16,603 nucleotides of DNA from NCBI GenBank assembly GCA_900404475.1, contig OUQQ01000471.1, positions 4,189 to 20,791 on the forward strand, in the 5' to 3' direction. Below, piece after piece: positions 7,809-16,026 of this stretch (position 1 is its first letter; each line of letters opens with the position of its first letter). The notes under the pieces are model-generated. The model had not been told where the DNA came from. It made no database searches and was given only the letters and a program-made list of their open reading frames with translations. A program made the translations under genes and the position numbers. The DNA is from Spongospora subterranea (lineage: Eukaryota > Endomyxa > Phytomyxea > Plasmodiophorida > Plasmodiophoridae).

Positions 7809-8181
7809 TGATCGCAAGGCTCGAAATCCGTCTCTTCGTTGAATGCCGACATGGATGCCGCATCCGTGCTGCCTCTTCATCCGCACTCTCTTCACCAACG
7901 GTTGCCTCATCATTCGTGCGCACTGGTAGTATCTGGTCGACGTTGATCCCGCTTCTTTCCAGTAGTTACTTGCCGAAGTCGGTAGGTGTCGGTAGCGTTA
8001 TCGTTCCTGCCAAGTACTGTACCATCCAAGGTCCTGTTAAACGGGAGAGGAGTCTCCTGGATTGCCGTTCCTCCAATACCGGCACCGACGCCATCCCGCC
8101 TCACTGTGGTATCTCGAGGAAAGGTGGACAATCAGTGGAAGTGGATCCGTGTATTAGATACCAAAAGAGAAAATGAACAGA

Positions 8182-8241
8182 AGGATCAAACGGTACGACA
8201 GAGGACACTAGAGGATCAGCCGGTACGAGAGAGGACACGAG
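8182..8241 (+). repeat. 30-bp tandem duplication
   Basis: Units 8182-8211 and 8212-8241 share AGGATC, CGGTACGA and AGAGGACAC in register. It falls just past the integrase C-terminus of element B and is probably a local duplication in decayed sequence. Confidence 0.85.
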
Positions 8242-8269
8242 GGCCGGGCACGACAGTCACCCAGACCAA

Positions 8270-9400
8270 CTGATCTACGTACAGGATCACATCCATCCTG
8301 CCGTCGCTGTAAGATCTTTCGCAGCGCGATACACTTCCGCCGCCGTCTGCTCAGAGACTTTCCACACTGCACGAAGCCTTCGTGGAGGCGCTCCAGATCT
8401 TCGCGCTGCGCCAGTGGAGCTGCCCTTGAGCCCAGGTCTCGCCCCAACTCCGGGAAGTGCGGTGTCTGTCCCGTTGTCCGAATACGTCTTGGCTGAACGC
8501 AAACGTTAGATAAGGGAGAACGCGATCCCACCGGGTCTGCTCCTCCGGTGCCAGGATTCGTAGAAACGAGTTCAGGTAGTGCGGTCTTTCCACCATTCAT
8601 TCCGTTGGCCTTCGCACGGTAAGCCACGGTCACCGACCTGCGGATACCCAGCGATTCGCACATCGCTGGTCAGAGTTCATTCGGCCAGGTCGTGCTTTGA
8701 TCTGCTACCAGTTTCAGGGGAAGGCCTTTCGCCAGAAATACTCCTGTATTCAACGCCTACGCCGATTCCGTGGCCCACAAGGACTTGACCGGCACGAAAA
8801 TTGTCGTGTGCGTACGTACATCTACAGGTCGCTGACAAGACGTGCTTGTAGCCTTCCCGCCGTTGTTAGCAGATTGACGACATGATCGATGTGCACAATC
8901 TGCCAGGGTTCTCTTGCTATTCCCTCTTCGAAGTCTGCCGTCTCCCTTGCCTGGCTCTGATTGTCATCTTGGCTTGCTGACAAACCAAACAGTTGCGAAC
9001 GTATCGCGCCAAGTCGCCTGACATGTTGGGCCAGTATGCATTCGCCTGCATCCTTTCCAGAGTCCTTCCCCCTCCGAGGTGTGTGCCTAGCAATCCTCGT
9101 GAGCCAACTTCAACCGTGCTGATCGATCATTCACAGATATGCAGACCTGAAATATTGCGGTGCGGTCGTCCTGACTTGGCCGTATCTGAATCAACACCCC
9201 GTTCTCGTCTAGAACAAAGCTCCGCCTCGCGTGATCCGACTCTGGATGTCCGTTTACCTTTGCGTCGATGAATGGCCGCCACGTCTCATTCTCCCATTGA
9301 CGCTGGCGTAATGCGGCTGTGGACCGATCCGCCGACGCGACATTTTTTATTGCCCAACTGACATCAATGATATCGTCCTCACTTTCGTCTTTCGTGACTT
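8270..9400 (-). pseudogene. Element B integrase, DDE core and HHCC finger in several frames
   Basis: From upstream: the zinc-binding half shows HLGGGRTLERMQANAYWPN and then CLVCQQAK, giving the histidine and two cysteines of the H2C2 finger. The core begins PWQIVHIDHVV (first Asp), reaches VADQ (probable second Asp), then SLGIRRSVTVAYRAKANG just before the Glu region, where frames change at GMVER. The end reads LNSFLRILAPEEQTRWDRVL and PYLTFAF. At least four frame changes are needed, so it cannot be translated as one protein. Confidence 0.8.
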
Positions 9401-9419
9401 CATTGACCAGTGGATCCCT

Positions 9420-9650
9420 TGCCTTATGAGTATATAGCTCCAAACGGCTCAGTGCGTCTGTTTGGTATTCTCCCCGCCTGGCTTGTATCGGAGCGTGTAG
9501 TGGAAGCTCTCCATCGCCTCACAAATGAGGGTTCAATTGGGCATCGTCGTTTTCCTTTCGAAAAAACTCCAATGGGCAGTGATCCGTTTCGATAAAGAAG
9601 TGCTGCCCATCCATGTCCCTGGGCAATTCCATGGCGCCAATCAGTCGCCG
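9420..9650 (-). pseudogene. Element B RNase H remnant
   Basis: The minus strand reads GWAALLYRNG, then PIGVFSK, TDHCPLEFFRK, FHYTLRYKPGG and TDALSRLE, matching the RNase H order down to the ADALSR-type end. The connection domain between RT and RNase H is much shorter than usual, pointing to an internal deletion near 9650-9680. Confidence 0.65.
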
Positions 9651-9659
9651 ATCTTGCCT

Positions 9660-10240
9660 GACTCCGTCTCCCTCAATTCTATGGCAGGTACGTCGCCTCC
9701 CTTTGAAACAGATGCGTGTTTGCCGGGATCACCATCAGGTTATGTTGGCGAAGTCGCTCGAAAGCTCTAGTCTGCTTGTCCGAATGAGAATTCCATGTCC
9801 CCCGAAATACCATCACATCTCTCCATATAGACTAGGCAATCCACGAAATTCATTCCTGCCATCACCTTCCCCATCAGCCGGCAATAGATTGCTGGCGCGC
9901 ATCATAACCCAAGCGGCATTGAGTTCCACTCGAATAGGCCCCCTTTTGTCACGAAAGCTGTCTTGGGTTTATCCTCGTCCGCGACCGCCACCTGCCAGTA
10001 CACAGAGGCCATGTCGAAGACTGAAAACCATTTCGATCCGGCCATCGCTGACAACGCGTCGTCAATCCGCGGCATCGGATATGCGTCTGCTATCGTCAGG
10101 TCGTTGAGCCGACGGTAATTAACGGCGAACCTGTAGGTGCCGTCCCTCTTCCGTGCAACACATCGCCGGCTTCCCAAGGACTTGACGACGGGCGAACATG
10201 TCCATCTCCATCACCGTTCGTTCACGTTGACATCCATCGC
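9660..10240 (-). pseudogene. Element B reverse transcriptase with a broken YMDD motif
   Basis: This is the best-preserved RT in the window. The frame 9902-10177 covers RKRDGTYRFAVNYRRLND, MPRIDDALSAMAGSKWFSVF with motif A Asp in FDMAS, and WNSMPLGL. Further on, CLVYME is followed by a shift into DVMVF, so the YMDD box (about 9816-9831) carries one extra base. The thumb continues as AFERLRQHNLMVIPANTHLF. Loss of YMDD makes polymerase activity impossible for this copy. Confidence 0.85.
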
Positions 10241-10503
10241 TGGGTGAAACCGTCTGAAAAGGCCTGTCACCGGTATCGCGACTGCCGTCAGCGGGTTTCG
10301 GTGCTCGAACGTCTCCGTGGTCGACAGCCGGTTGTGCTTCGTCTTGAATCCTGTCTTTGTTGGCTCGGATCCACTCGCGGATTCGCCTTTGCTCCCGATC
10401 GTCAAAGGATGCCCAATCGACATGGATAGCCTCCAACACTGCCGCTGTTTGTTCCTTCTCCCAGGTCTCGTCGTTCGTCCCGATGGTTGCAATTGCCGAC
10501 TCC

Positions 10504-10620
10504 TGTTATGAACTGGGGACTAAGAAGGGCTAACGACAAAGGAATAGGCTGGGAGACGGAGGAATCGGGATGGACAAGGCGACGATGTGTTTATAACGAT
10601 TGGTAATTCGATCTGAGGAC
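10504..10620 (-). repeat. LTR fragment, 3' part (family A)
   Basis: It matches the same-orientation LTR at 15851-16026 over its last ~120 bp, and 12345-12490 in reverse. Shared parts include TTATAAACACAT and, at the end, CAGTTCATAACA. The LTR terminus TGTTATG lies exactly at 10504; the bases below it are element-B pol, a different lineage. At its other side it abuts plus-strand integrase sequence. Confidence 0.8.
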
Positions 10621-10631
10621 TATTCCTTAGC

Positions 10632-11069
10632 TTGCAACTCCGACAAGCTGTGGACTCCATGAAGAAGCATGCCGACAAGCACCGATTCAACGCACCCAAG
10701 TATGCGATCGGCGATTTGATGATGGTCAAACGGACGGAATGGAATACCACCCGGTCCTGCTCAAAACTCTAAGACCGACTCGCTGGCCCTTTTCCAATCT
10801 CTTCTACGCTAATGACATTCCAGCACGAGTCCACCGGATCCTATTTACCTCCCGATGAATCATCCCAACCATTTTATACCGTTCGAGACGTTTTGGATTC
10901 AAGAATTTACCGGAACCAGCTGCAGTATTTGCTCGATTGGGAAGGTGAGCGTTCGTGGGAACCAACGCGCGGCCTGTCCGACCGCTCTCCGCCGTTACGC
11001 GAGGCCATCAGGCAATTCCATGAACAATACCCTGACAAGCCAGGTCCCGGTTTTGAGAGGGGAAGGTAG
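10632..11069 (+). pseudogene. Integrase C-terminus and chromodomain of a family-A Gypsy element
   Basis: The plus strand reads LQLRQAVDSMKKHADKHRF and YAIGDLMMVKRTEW, the C-terminal integrase barrel; a stop near 10770 and a shift lead to RVHRILFTS. From 10812 a frame stays open to the TAG at 11067-11069. It includes a chromodomain: YTVRDVLDSRIYRNQLQYLL, DWEGE, then RSWEP, then the helix LREAIRQFHEQYPDKPGP. About five residues (a YGPEE-type loop) are missing between WEG and RSWEP. Chromodomains on fungal Gypsy integrases guide insertion to marked chromatin. The stop codon is followed directly by an LTR start. Confidence 0.85.
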
Positions 11070-11097
11070 TGTTAGGAACCCACTTGAGAGCTTCACC
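11070..11097 (+). repeat. LTR start fragment, 28 bp (family A)
   Basis: TGTTAGGAACCCACTTGAG and the next nine bases match the start of the LTR at 16026 read on the minus strand, with three differences. It begins right after the chromodomain stop, as a 3' LTR should, but breaks off after 28 bp into integrase-coding sequence. Confidence 0.8.
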
Positions 11098-11169
11098 GTT
11101 AGCGAGAAAGTTTTTTGAACGGTTCATCTGCGTGTATGGATGTCCAAGATGGACTCTTACCGAACAGAC
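11098..11169 (+). pseudogene. Integrase core fragment
   Basis: The frame reads LARKFFERFICVYGCPRWTL, then TEQ, the block just before the second catalytic Asp in Gypsy integrases (usual end TLTDRD or similar; here TEQ). Only about 24 residues remain before unrelated repeat sequence. In an intact element this block lies before the chromodomain, not after the LTR start. Confidence 0.7.
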
Positions 11170-11211
11170 CCTCCTCGTCGTTCATCTCATTCGAACGTGT
11201 AGTCGTCATTC
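11169..11211 (+). repeat. Repeat X, copy 1
   Basis: CTCCTCGTCGTTCATCTCATT, cut here to its first bases, and then CGAACGTGTAGTCGTCATT match copies at 11285-11328 (inverted) and 12231-12273 (direct). Three copies within 1.1 kb mark the borders of the scrambled gag pieces. Confidence 0.85.
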
Positions 11212-11259
11212 GTCAGGATCTAAGGTCTGCCCTTTCACAGCCTTGCCGTCTTGTAACTT

Positions 11260-11352
11260 GTATGGCATTACTCTATATACTCTTTAACTAATGGCGATTA
11301 ATCGTTCGAATGAGATGAACGACGAGGAGCATCAACAAGATGGACATGAGGT
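11260..11352 (-). repeat. Repeat X, inverted copy with extension
   Basis: In reverse complement it matches 12206-12300 through CATGTCCATCTTGTTGA, the TTCATCTCATTCGAACG core, CGCCATTAGT and AAAGAGTATATA. It includes the end of the minus-strand gag frame 11288-11686. Confidence 0.85.
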
Positions 11353-11686
11353 TGTACATCTTTATATCGGCAGCCTTCCTCAACTGTGGATTTTGGTAAC
11401 GGACCACGTTCAACGTTGTTTGAAATGCCATGGCTGGAGATTGGACATCCACCGCATGCTCGATGACAAGGGCCTTGTCGACCATTTCCTTGTATGTTGC
11501 AATGCTGTGAAACATACGCAGTTCTACATCGACAACAGAAGTTAGGAGTTTGGCACATGTTGTTGATCCCAGTTTCGATGGGTCGACCTTGATGCATTTC
11601 GACTCTGGCCGATGACTCATGACGTGTGTTATCGGGTGAGGGTCGCTGACTTTGTTGAATAACCTGGCGCTGGATTGGTTCAACAA
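11288..11686 (-). pseudogene. Gag fragment containing the DKALVIEHA block
   Basis: The 132-codon minus frame contains YKEMVDKALVIEHA, a block found in many fungal and plant Gypsy Gag proteins between capsid and zinc knuckle. It lacks the zinc knuckle, which lies separately at 12041-12082. The last 25 residues are encoded by repeat X. The segment encoding MVDKALVIE (11457-11484) is repeated in opposite orientation at 12103-12132. Confidence 0.65.
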
Positions 11687-11734
11687 ACGATGTTATCTAC
11701 GTTCCGCCAACATACCTCCCCAAGACGAGGAGAT

Positions 11735-12012
11735 ATTATTATTCGATATCGCCGTCGTCTTCTTTCGAATCGTTTCCCATGTGTTATACGAATCGTCAAA
11801 TCATTTCCAGTCGCCGCTAGGCAATCATCAACATACAGGGAACGTCCCACTTTTAAGGTCAATCTTACGTCGCGATTCACACAGATTCGCCGGCTAGCCA
11901 GTCCAAGACCGCTATCATTTCTCACCGAGGTTGTTTGAGTATACGACGATGCCGTTTGGATCGCGAAATGGACCTGCGACGTTTCAGCGTGTTAAGAACG
12001 AGATTTTATCTC
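11735..12012 (+). pseudogene. RT fragment with the MPFG block
   Basis: The plus strand reads YRRRLLSNRF, then FKVNLTSRFTQIR (motif A region, with Asn where the catalytic Asp is expected). After a shift it reads LFEYTTMPFG and GPATFQRVKNEILSPVLW, ending at a stop. YxDD should follow but does not. The wording (VNLTS, PVLW) differs from the other RT copies, so it may come from a fourth Gypsy family. Confidence 0.75.
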
Positions 12013-12040
12013 CTGTTCTATGGACCAAAAGGTAATCGCC

Positions 12041-12082
12041 ACAATCAATCTGCCGATGACTCTTGTCTCCACAAAAGTAGCA
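12041..12082 (-). pseudogene. CCHC zinc knuckle of a Gag protein
   Basis: On the minus strand the codons read CYFCGDKSHRQIDC, a perfect C-x2-C-x4-H-x4-C nucleic-acid-binding knuckle as in retroelement Gag. It is isolated: plus-strand RT lies on one side and a plus-strand Gag piece on the other. This shows the Gag was cut and its parts turned relative to each other. Confidence 0.8.
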
Positions 12083-12102
12083 CTTCGACACCGGGATCAT
12101 CA

Positions 12103-12300
12103 CTGGTCGACAAGGCCCTTGTCATCGAGCGTGATACTCTCATGAATGATCTCGGTGAGGGGATGCAGAGCAAGGAGGCCGATCATTCCAATGAGCAGGA
12201 TGATCCGGACTCATGTCCATCTTGTTGACGCTCCTCGTCGTTCATCTCATTCGAACGTGTAATCGCCATTAGTCAAAGAGTATATACAGTAATCATATAC
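12103..12300 (+). repeat. Inverted copy of Gag (VDKALVIE) and repeat X pieces
   Basis: 12103-12132 repeats the minus-strand sequence of 11457-11484, and 12206-12300 repeats 11260-11352, both in opposite orientation. The stretch between them (about 75 bp here, about 105 bp in the other arm) does not match. The plus frame reads LVDKALVIER and then acidic residues to a stop near 12228. Confidence 0.8.
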
Positions 12301-12344
12301 CAGATGGGTCAGACGCCTGCTCCACCTCCAAGTAAACGTTAGAG

Positions 12345-12490
12345 TCGACTTGACCTTCGATCTTATCCCTAGCCTCAGATCGTATTACCAATCGTTATAA
12401 ACACATCGTCGCCTTCTCCATTATTCCCGGTTCCTCCGTCTCCCAGTCTATTCCTTCGTCTTTAGCCTTTTTAGTCCCCAGTTCATAACA
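12345..12490 (+). repeat. LTR fragment (family A), plus orientation
   Basis: From TCGACTTGACCTTCGATC to CAGTTCATAACA it matches the LTR at 15851-16026 in opposite orientation; the first ~31 bp of the LTR are missing. Its terminal CATAACA at 12484-12490 is joined directly to minus-strand integrase-linker sequence. LTRs of one element should be direct repeats, so this copy is inverted relative to the element it borders. Confidence 0.85.
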
Positions 12491-13370
12491 GTCTGATCGT
12501 TGGCCTGAGCGTGCTTGATGATATCGTCAAGCGGGCGCGTGTTCTGACGGTGTGGTGGAGTGCCATATAACTACAACGGCCCAGCGTTCAGATTGTCTTC
12601 CGTTAGTAATGAAGTTCGCCGCTGGTTCCAGACAGGGTCATCATGTTGAATCTCGTATTCAGGCCGCCTCGAGGGCTCGTCTGGCTGACCTGAAAGTGAC
12701 CCAGCACGATGGTGAATGAGGAAGTCGTACTCGGATAGGATCATTGACCAGTGAGCCTGCCGGCGGTTGAAAATTCTCGAAGTTGAGAAGAATATCCAAG
12801 ATTGTTGTGATCAGATAGGATGTTGACCTTGTTCGGCCTACCCTCCAAGTAATGACGCCACCTTGTGAGTGCTACCACGATTGCCACTTTGTCATGCGTC
12901 TCGTAATTATTCTCAGCTGGTATAAACTTCCGCGAATGAAATACATACGACAGGACGTAATTGACCATCGGCTTGTACCTGCGATAATATCATACCAATG
13001 GCGAAACTGGATGCATCAGTTTTCCACCAAGCAGGGAGATGAAGGACAGATATGGGCCAAAATGTGGGCTTGCGCTATTCGCATCAAAAGCTTCCTGATG
13101 CAGCGGCTGCCATGAAAATTGTACATATTTTCTTAGTCAACAGGTAAAGTGGCGCCGCAAATTGGGAATAACGTACCATGAAATCTCGGTAGAAATTGGC
13201 GAATCCAAGAAAACATTGAATACCTTTGGCCGATGTGGGAGAGGTGATAATTGATGTTTTCTCCGGATCCATTTCCACTCCCTGAAGACTGATAATATAC
13301 TCCAGGAATTCAACGCATGGAAAGCACATTTTTCGAAATTGGCGAATAATGCCTTTTCTCGTAGATTCTG
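12491..13370 (-). pseudogene. Family A pol: RT thumb, RNase H, start of integrase
   Basis: On the minus strand: RT thumb and connection (13340-13100, FPCVEFLEYIISLQGVEMD, then FLGFANFYRDFM), RNase H (13060-12640, [55 protein letters not shown]), then RRPEYEIQHDDPVW and RTSLLTEDNLN leading into integrase. The catalytic Glu after NYETHDK is lost through a short deletion (DK joins VAIV directly), and frames shift between blocks. The element stops at 12490, so most of integrase and its chromodomain are absent here. Confidence 0.85.
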
Positions 13371-13672
13371 ACCTTATGCCAGATAGCACACCACCTTTGG
13401 GCCGATCTACTTATCATTCAAACCAGAACCAGAGGAACCCCACATATACAAAAGATTGGCAAATCAAAGTCCTCTTGCAATTCTCCAGTCATCTTTACTA
13501 CAAAAAAAGGTGGAACACTGAGGCTGTGCGTTGACTACCGTCGCCAACGCAACGACAAAGAAAAACAGACATCGATTACCTCGAATCGACTACATTCTAC
13601 ACCAGGCCAGTCGAGGAACAATCTTTTCGAAAATTGACCTACGAGGCGCGTATAATTTAGTGAGAATTGAGG
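13360..13672 (+). pseudogene. Inverted RT fingers block inside the family A element
   Basis: In plus orientation, opposite to the surrounding element, the sequence reads DLMPDSTPPLG, SPVIFTTKKGGTLRLCVDYR, then SRGTIFSKIDLRGAYNLVRI (motif A with the catalytic Asp at 13637-13639). The minus-strand protease-RT linker ends at about 13672 and the minus-strand RT thumb resumes at about 13340. So the fingers block sits in its proper place but is flipped, and the palm with YxDD is deleted. Confidence 0.85.
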
Positions 13673-14286
13673 CGGCAGTCGTAAAACGCGATGAGCGGGG
13701 ACTGGTCTGCGTTTTCTTCATGACAGCATCTGCGAAGTCCATTAACTCTGGTAAAAGCCGAACTGCATTTGTTGATCCTGGGAGTATGTACGCTTGTGGA
13801 ATATTAGTCTCGACCGTCATCATTAACATCACGGCTGTCTTCGAGGATTTGAGGGTTCTTACGTTGTTGCAGTTCCCGACTTGAATTTGGACAGATCGCC
13901 AATTGTGCTTTGCCAACCATTTAAACCCTAAGATGACATCACACATCTGAGGTACGAGATAGAACTCAACAGAACACCAGTGGTCCCCAATGCGGAATGG
14001 AATCGGTACGGTACGATGAATAGTCGTTGTTGTTGTAATTCCGTCAAAAGCCGTTGTTGTAATGGGCAAGATTGCTTGTTTTCCAGGGGACTGAGTGCTG
14101 ATTGGCAAATGTGAAGCTCATGGAACAAGAGCCCGCTCCCGTATCGATCAAAACTTCCTGGTTGATGGTGCGGCTGGCTACATCGAACTCACATGGCACC
14201 ATGTACAACGACGAGTAGTTATACCTGTTGATATTGTTTAGTGGGTGCCTGTTTGAATTGGATCGCGGGTTTTCTGTAGTAGCCAA
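13673..14286 (-). pseudogene. Family A retroviral-type aspartic protease and linker
   Basis: The first frame (from 14286) includes QEVLIDTGAGSCSMSF; the catalytic Asp of DTGA is at 14143-14145. A frame change follows, then PFRIGDHWCSVEFYLVP and CDVILGFKWLAKHNW, the usual Gypsy protease C-terminal block. The linker PELMDFADAV and its following residues correspond to the segment between protease and RT, and end where the inverted RT block begins. The protease cleaves Gag-Pol in intact elements. Confidence 0.85.
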
Positions 14287-14299
14287 GGGATCTTGTGTG

Positions 14300-14846
14300 A
14301 AATGTCGTTGACCTTTCCGTCGTGAGGCTAAGTGAGCATCGAATTTTGAAGCATTTCAAATCACATCGTCAAAAGACACAAACGTCAGGCCTGTCCCCTC
14401 TAGTGTTGTCAACATAGTGTCAATTCTATCGGGCAACCCTTCCCTGTATTCATCGGTCTCTGGCCAGATTTCGGAACTTGTTAAAAAGAATCACTTAAAG
14501 TACTGAAGCGGGCGTGGCGAAGTTTTTGAAGGCCACGACTGGCGTTCTTGCTTTTGAAAGGGTCCTCAAACATGATTCTTAGATGGTGTAGGAATTGTGT
14601 CTGATCTTCGAGTGATACTTCGTTTTTCTTGAAATGATGCGACGCCCAGGATAATGCGACACGGGTCACCTCGCAAAAGGGAGCAATACAATGCCACCTT
14701 AGAACGGCCCGATGAAAGTTATGACTGTGCAGGGTGATGTAACTTTCCATTTGGCATAGCCAGATGGGCAATTCGATTGAATTCTCATCGAAATGAGGGG
14801 GTCTAGGAATAAGTTGCCCCCCATCCGTTGTCACAAACCTTACCAC
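14300..14846 (-). pseudogene. Gag capsid fragment 1
   Basis: The frame 14481-14846 reads VRFVTTDGG, PRPPHFDENSIELPIWL, TRVALSWASHHFKKNE and LRIMFEDPF. This is the capsid pattern of Gypsy Gag (target polypeptide, tryptophan, F-D-P-type turn, then LQKLRHAR). After the stop, GLPDRIDTMLTTLEGTGLTF continues capsid-like sequence in another frame toward the protease. It runs directly upstream of the protease, so it belongs to the same element. Confidence 0.75.
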
Positions 14847-15070
14847 CGCCTCATCATTTCCTCCCTCATAGAGTTCCGCAACGACCTACCGCCCTTGAGA
14901 CGGGAGATACTGTCATGACCGTACTGTGACAGCTGGAAATCAACACAATACGGTTCATGACAATATCTCCCGTCTTATGGGCGGCATCAATCCAATCTAG
15001 GGACAGGTCGTTGAGGAACTGTATGAGGGTGGAAAGGCTTATAAGGATGAGGCGGTGGTAAGGTTTGTAA
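14832..15070. repeat. Gag foldback: inverted repeat with a 15-bp loop
   Basis: Arms 14832-14928 and 14944-15070 are inverted copies. The inner 31-32 bp (14898-14928 and 14944-14975) differ at only a few positions; the loop is 14929-14943. Further out both arms share CAACGACCT, CCTCATA-AGTTCC and CTTACCACCGCCTCATC, with insertions in the right arm. Both arms encode the same Gag piece (ELYEGG, then DEAVVRFV), one on each strand. Confidence 0.9.
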
Positions 15071-15836
15071 AACGGTCCAGATGGACTACTGTTGGTGGGA
15101 GCTGTAGCGCGATTCTGATCTCGTCCGAAGTGTCGTTGGAGCAGGCGCTGATCTCGACGCAGGGAGTCGGTAATCAATTGTTGGAGGGACACCGCCACGG
15201 GAACAATCAGCAGAAGGTCTTTCATGCTGTCGTTTAGAAGGTATGCTGGGAGGCCCTGTCTTCCCAACCCGACCAGCTGTTGCACCTGAGAAGCGTACGC
15301 GGCCACCGACCGCCTACCTTGCTTGATCATCGATAAAGCGTCCGATGCGGATTCTCCACGGTTTGGATCGTCGAATCGTTGTCTGAAGAGGTAGAGGAAC
15401 TGCTGGAAACTGTTGAAATAAGTCGGGGATATGGATTAAACCACTCCGGTGCCAATCCAGTTAACTGAGATATTTCAGTGCCATACGTTAATGGCGGCTG
15501 CTGGATGACCAGCAGGATCTGGATTAAACACCTCTGACTATGGACGGGTTGCCATTAAACGGTCCTCTTCGGCATCACTGACCAAGAAATCGCATCATTT
15601 AAGAATCGAAGCCCGGACCTCAGCCTTACACGCTCGTGGTTCTCGATTTGTAGGTGGCAATGGACCGTTTTTGACTCGTGACCGGTTGATATTTGTTCTT
15701 GCTGCCGAAAAAGTTGCTCCTGGAGTTGTAAATGTTGATGCCGCATTTTCTGGATGGTGAGTTGTAGTTGTTGAACGAAAGTAGAGTCGGCTGATTCGGA
15801 GTTTGCCGGAAGACTAGGATCCAAATCAAGGTTCAT
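14960..15836 (-). pseudogene. Gag N-terminal and capsid fragment 2, next to the LTR
   Basis: The ATG at 15836 lies 15 bp inside the LTR end. The first frame (15836-15555) starts MNLDLDPSLPANSESADS and is glutamine-rich and coiled-coil-like (FVQQLQLTIQKMRHQHLQL). After a gap, another frame reads FLYLFRQRFDDPN and IKQGRRSVAAYASQVQQL, then VSLQQLITDSLRRDQRL. These are the second half of a Gypsy capsid with the QG.RSV.AY signature. It runs into the foldback. It overlaps in content with fragment 1, so two Gag copies or families lie in series. Confidence 0.75.
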
Positions 15837-15850
15837 GGAGGATCGAATTA

Positions 15851-16026
15851 CACTATGAACTGAGCACTAAGAAAGGCTAAGGACGATGGAATAGATTGGG
15901 ACGGCGGAGGAAACGGGAATATTGGAGAAGGCGACAATGTGTTTATAACGGTTGGTAATACGATCTGAGACTAGGGATCAGATCGAAGGTCAAGTCGAGG
16001 TGAAACCCTCAAGTGGGGTCCTAACA
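15851..16026 (-). repeat. Family A LTR, 176 bp, upstream LTR of the minus-strand element
   Basis: Read on the minus strand it begins TGTTAGGACCCCACTTGAGG at 16026 and ends near GCTCAGTTCATA at 15851-15864. The terminal ACA of the other copies is replaced by GTG. It matches 12345-12490 (inverted), 10504-10620 (direct) and 11070-11097 (inverted). TTATAAACACATTGTCGCC may be the core promoter region. A Gag ATG follows 15 bp downstream, leaving no room for a normal 18-base primer-binding site, so the leader is probably deleted. Confidence 0.85.

Larger units (their letters stand above)
7840..10500 (-). pseudogene. Element B: Gypsy pol of a metazoan/oomycete-like lineage, no gag or protease
   Basis: On the minus strand the order is: protease-RT linker (about 10490-10250), RT (10240-9660), truncated RNase H (9650-9420), integrase (9400-8270) and a short tail. 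The wording differs clearly from the chromodomain elements here: AYPMPRIDDAL, FDMASVYWQVAVADEDK, TAFVTKGGLFEWN, and in integrase SLGIRRSVTVAYRAKANG followed by YLNSFLRIL. Frames change many times. No gag or protease precedes it; instead an LTR fragment of another family is joined at 10504. Its own LTRs are not visible. The tail near 7910-8131 stays open but shows no clear chromodomain. Confidence 0.85.

Noticed and set aside
7535..7852. 105-codon minus-strand frame with repeated CKYPLSSVG blocks
   Set aside because: The protein repeats are just the minisatellite units read through; there is no non-repeat domain or promoter context.
8208..8663. 151-codon minus frame as a separate gene
   Set aside because: Its first 21 residues are integrase; the remainder is integrase sequence read in the wrong frame after a shift.
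13531..13884. 117-codon plus frame as one protein
   Set aside because: Only the part up to about 13672 is RT in the correct sense; the rest is the antisense of the protease-RT linker.
12345..16026. Interpretation as a DNA transposon with inverted ends
   Set aside because: The inverted ends are LTR sequence with TG start and CA end, and the interior is Gag-protease-RT-RNase H, so it is a rearranged retrotransposon.
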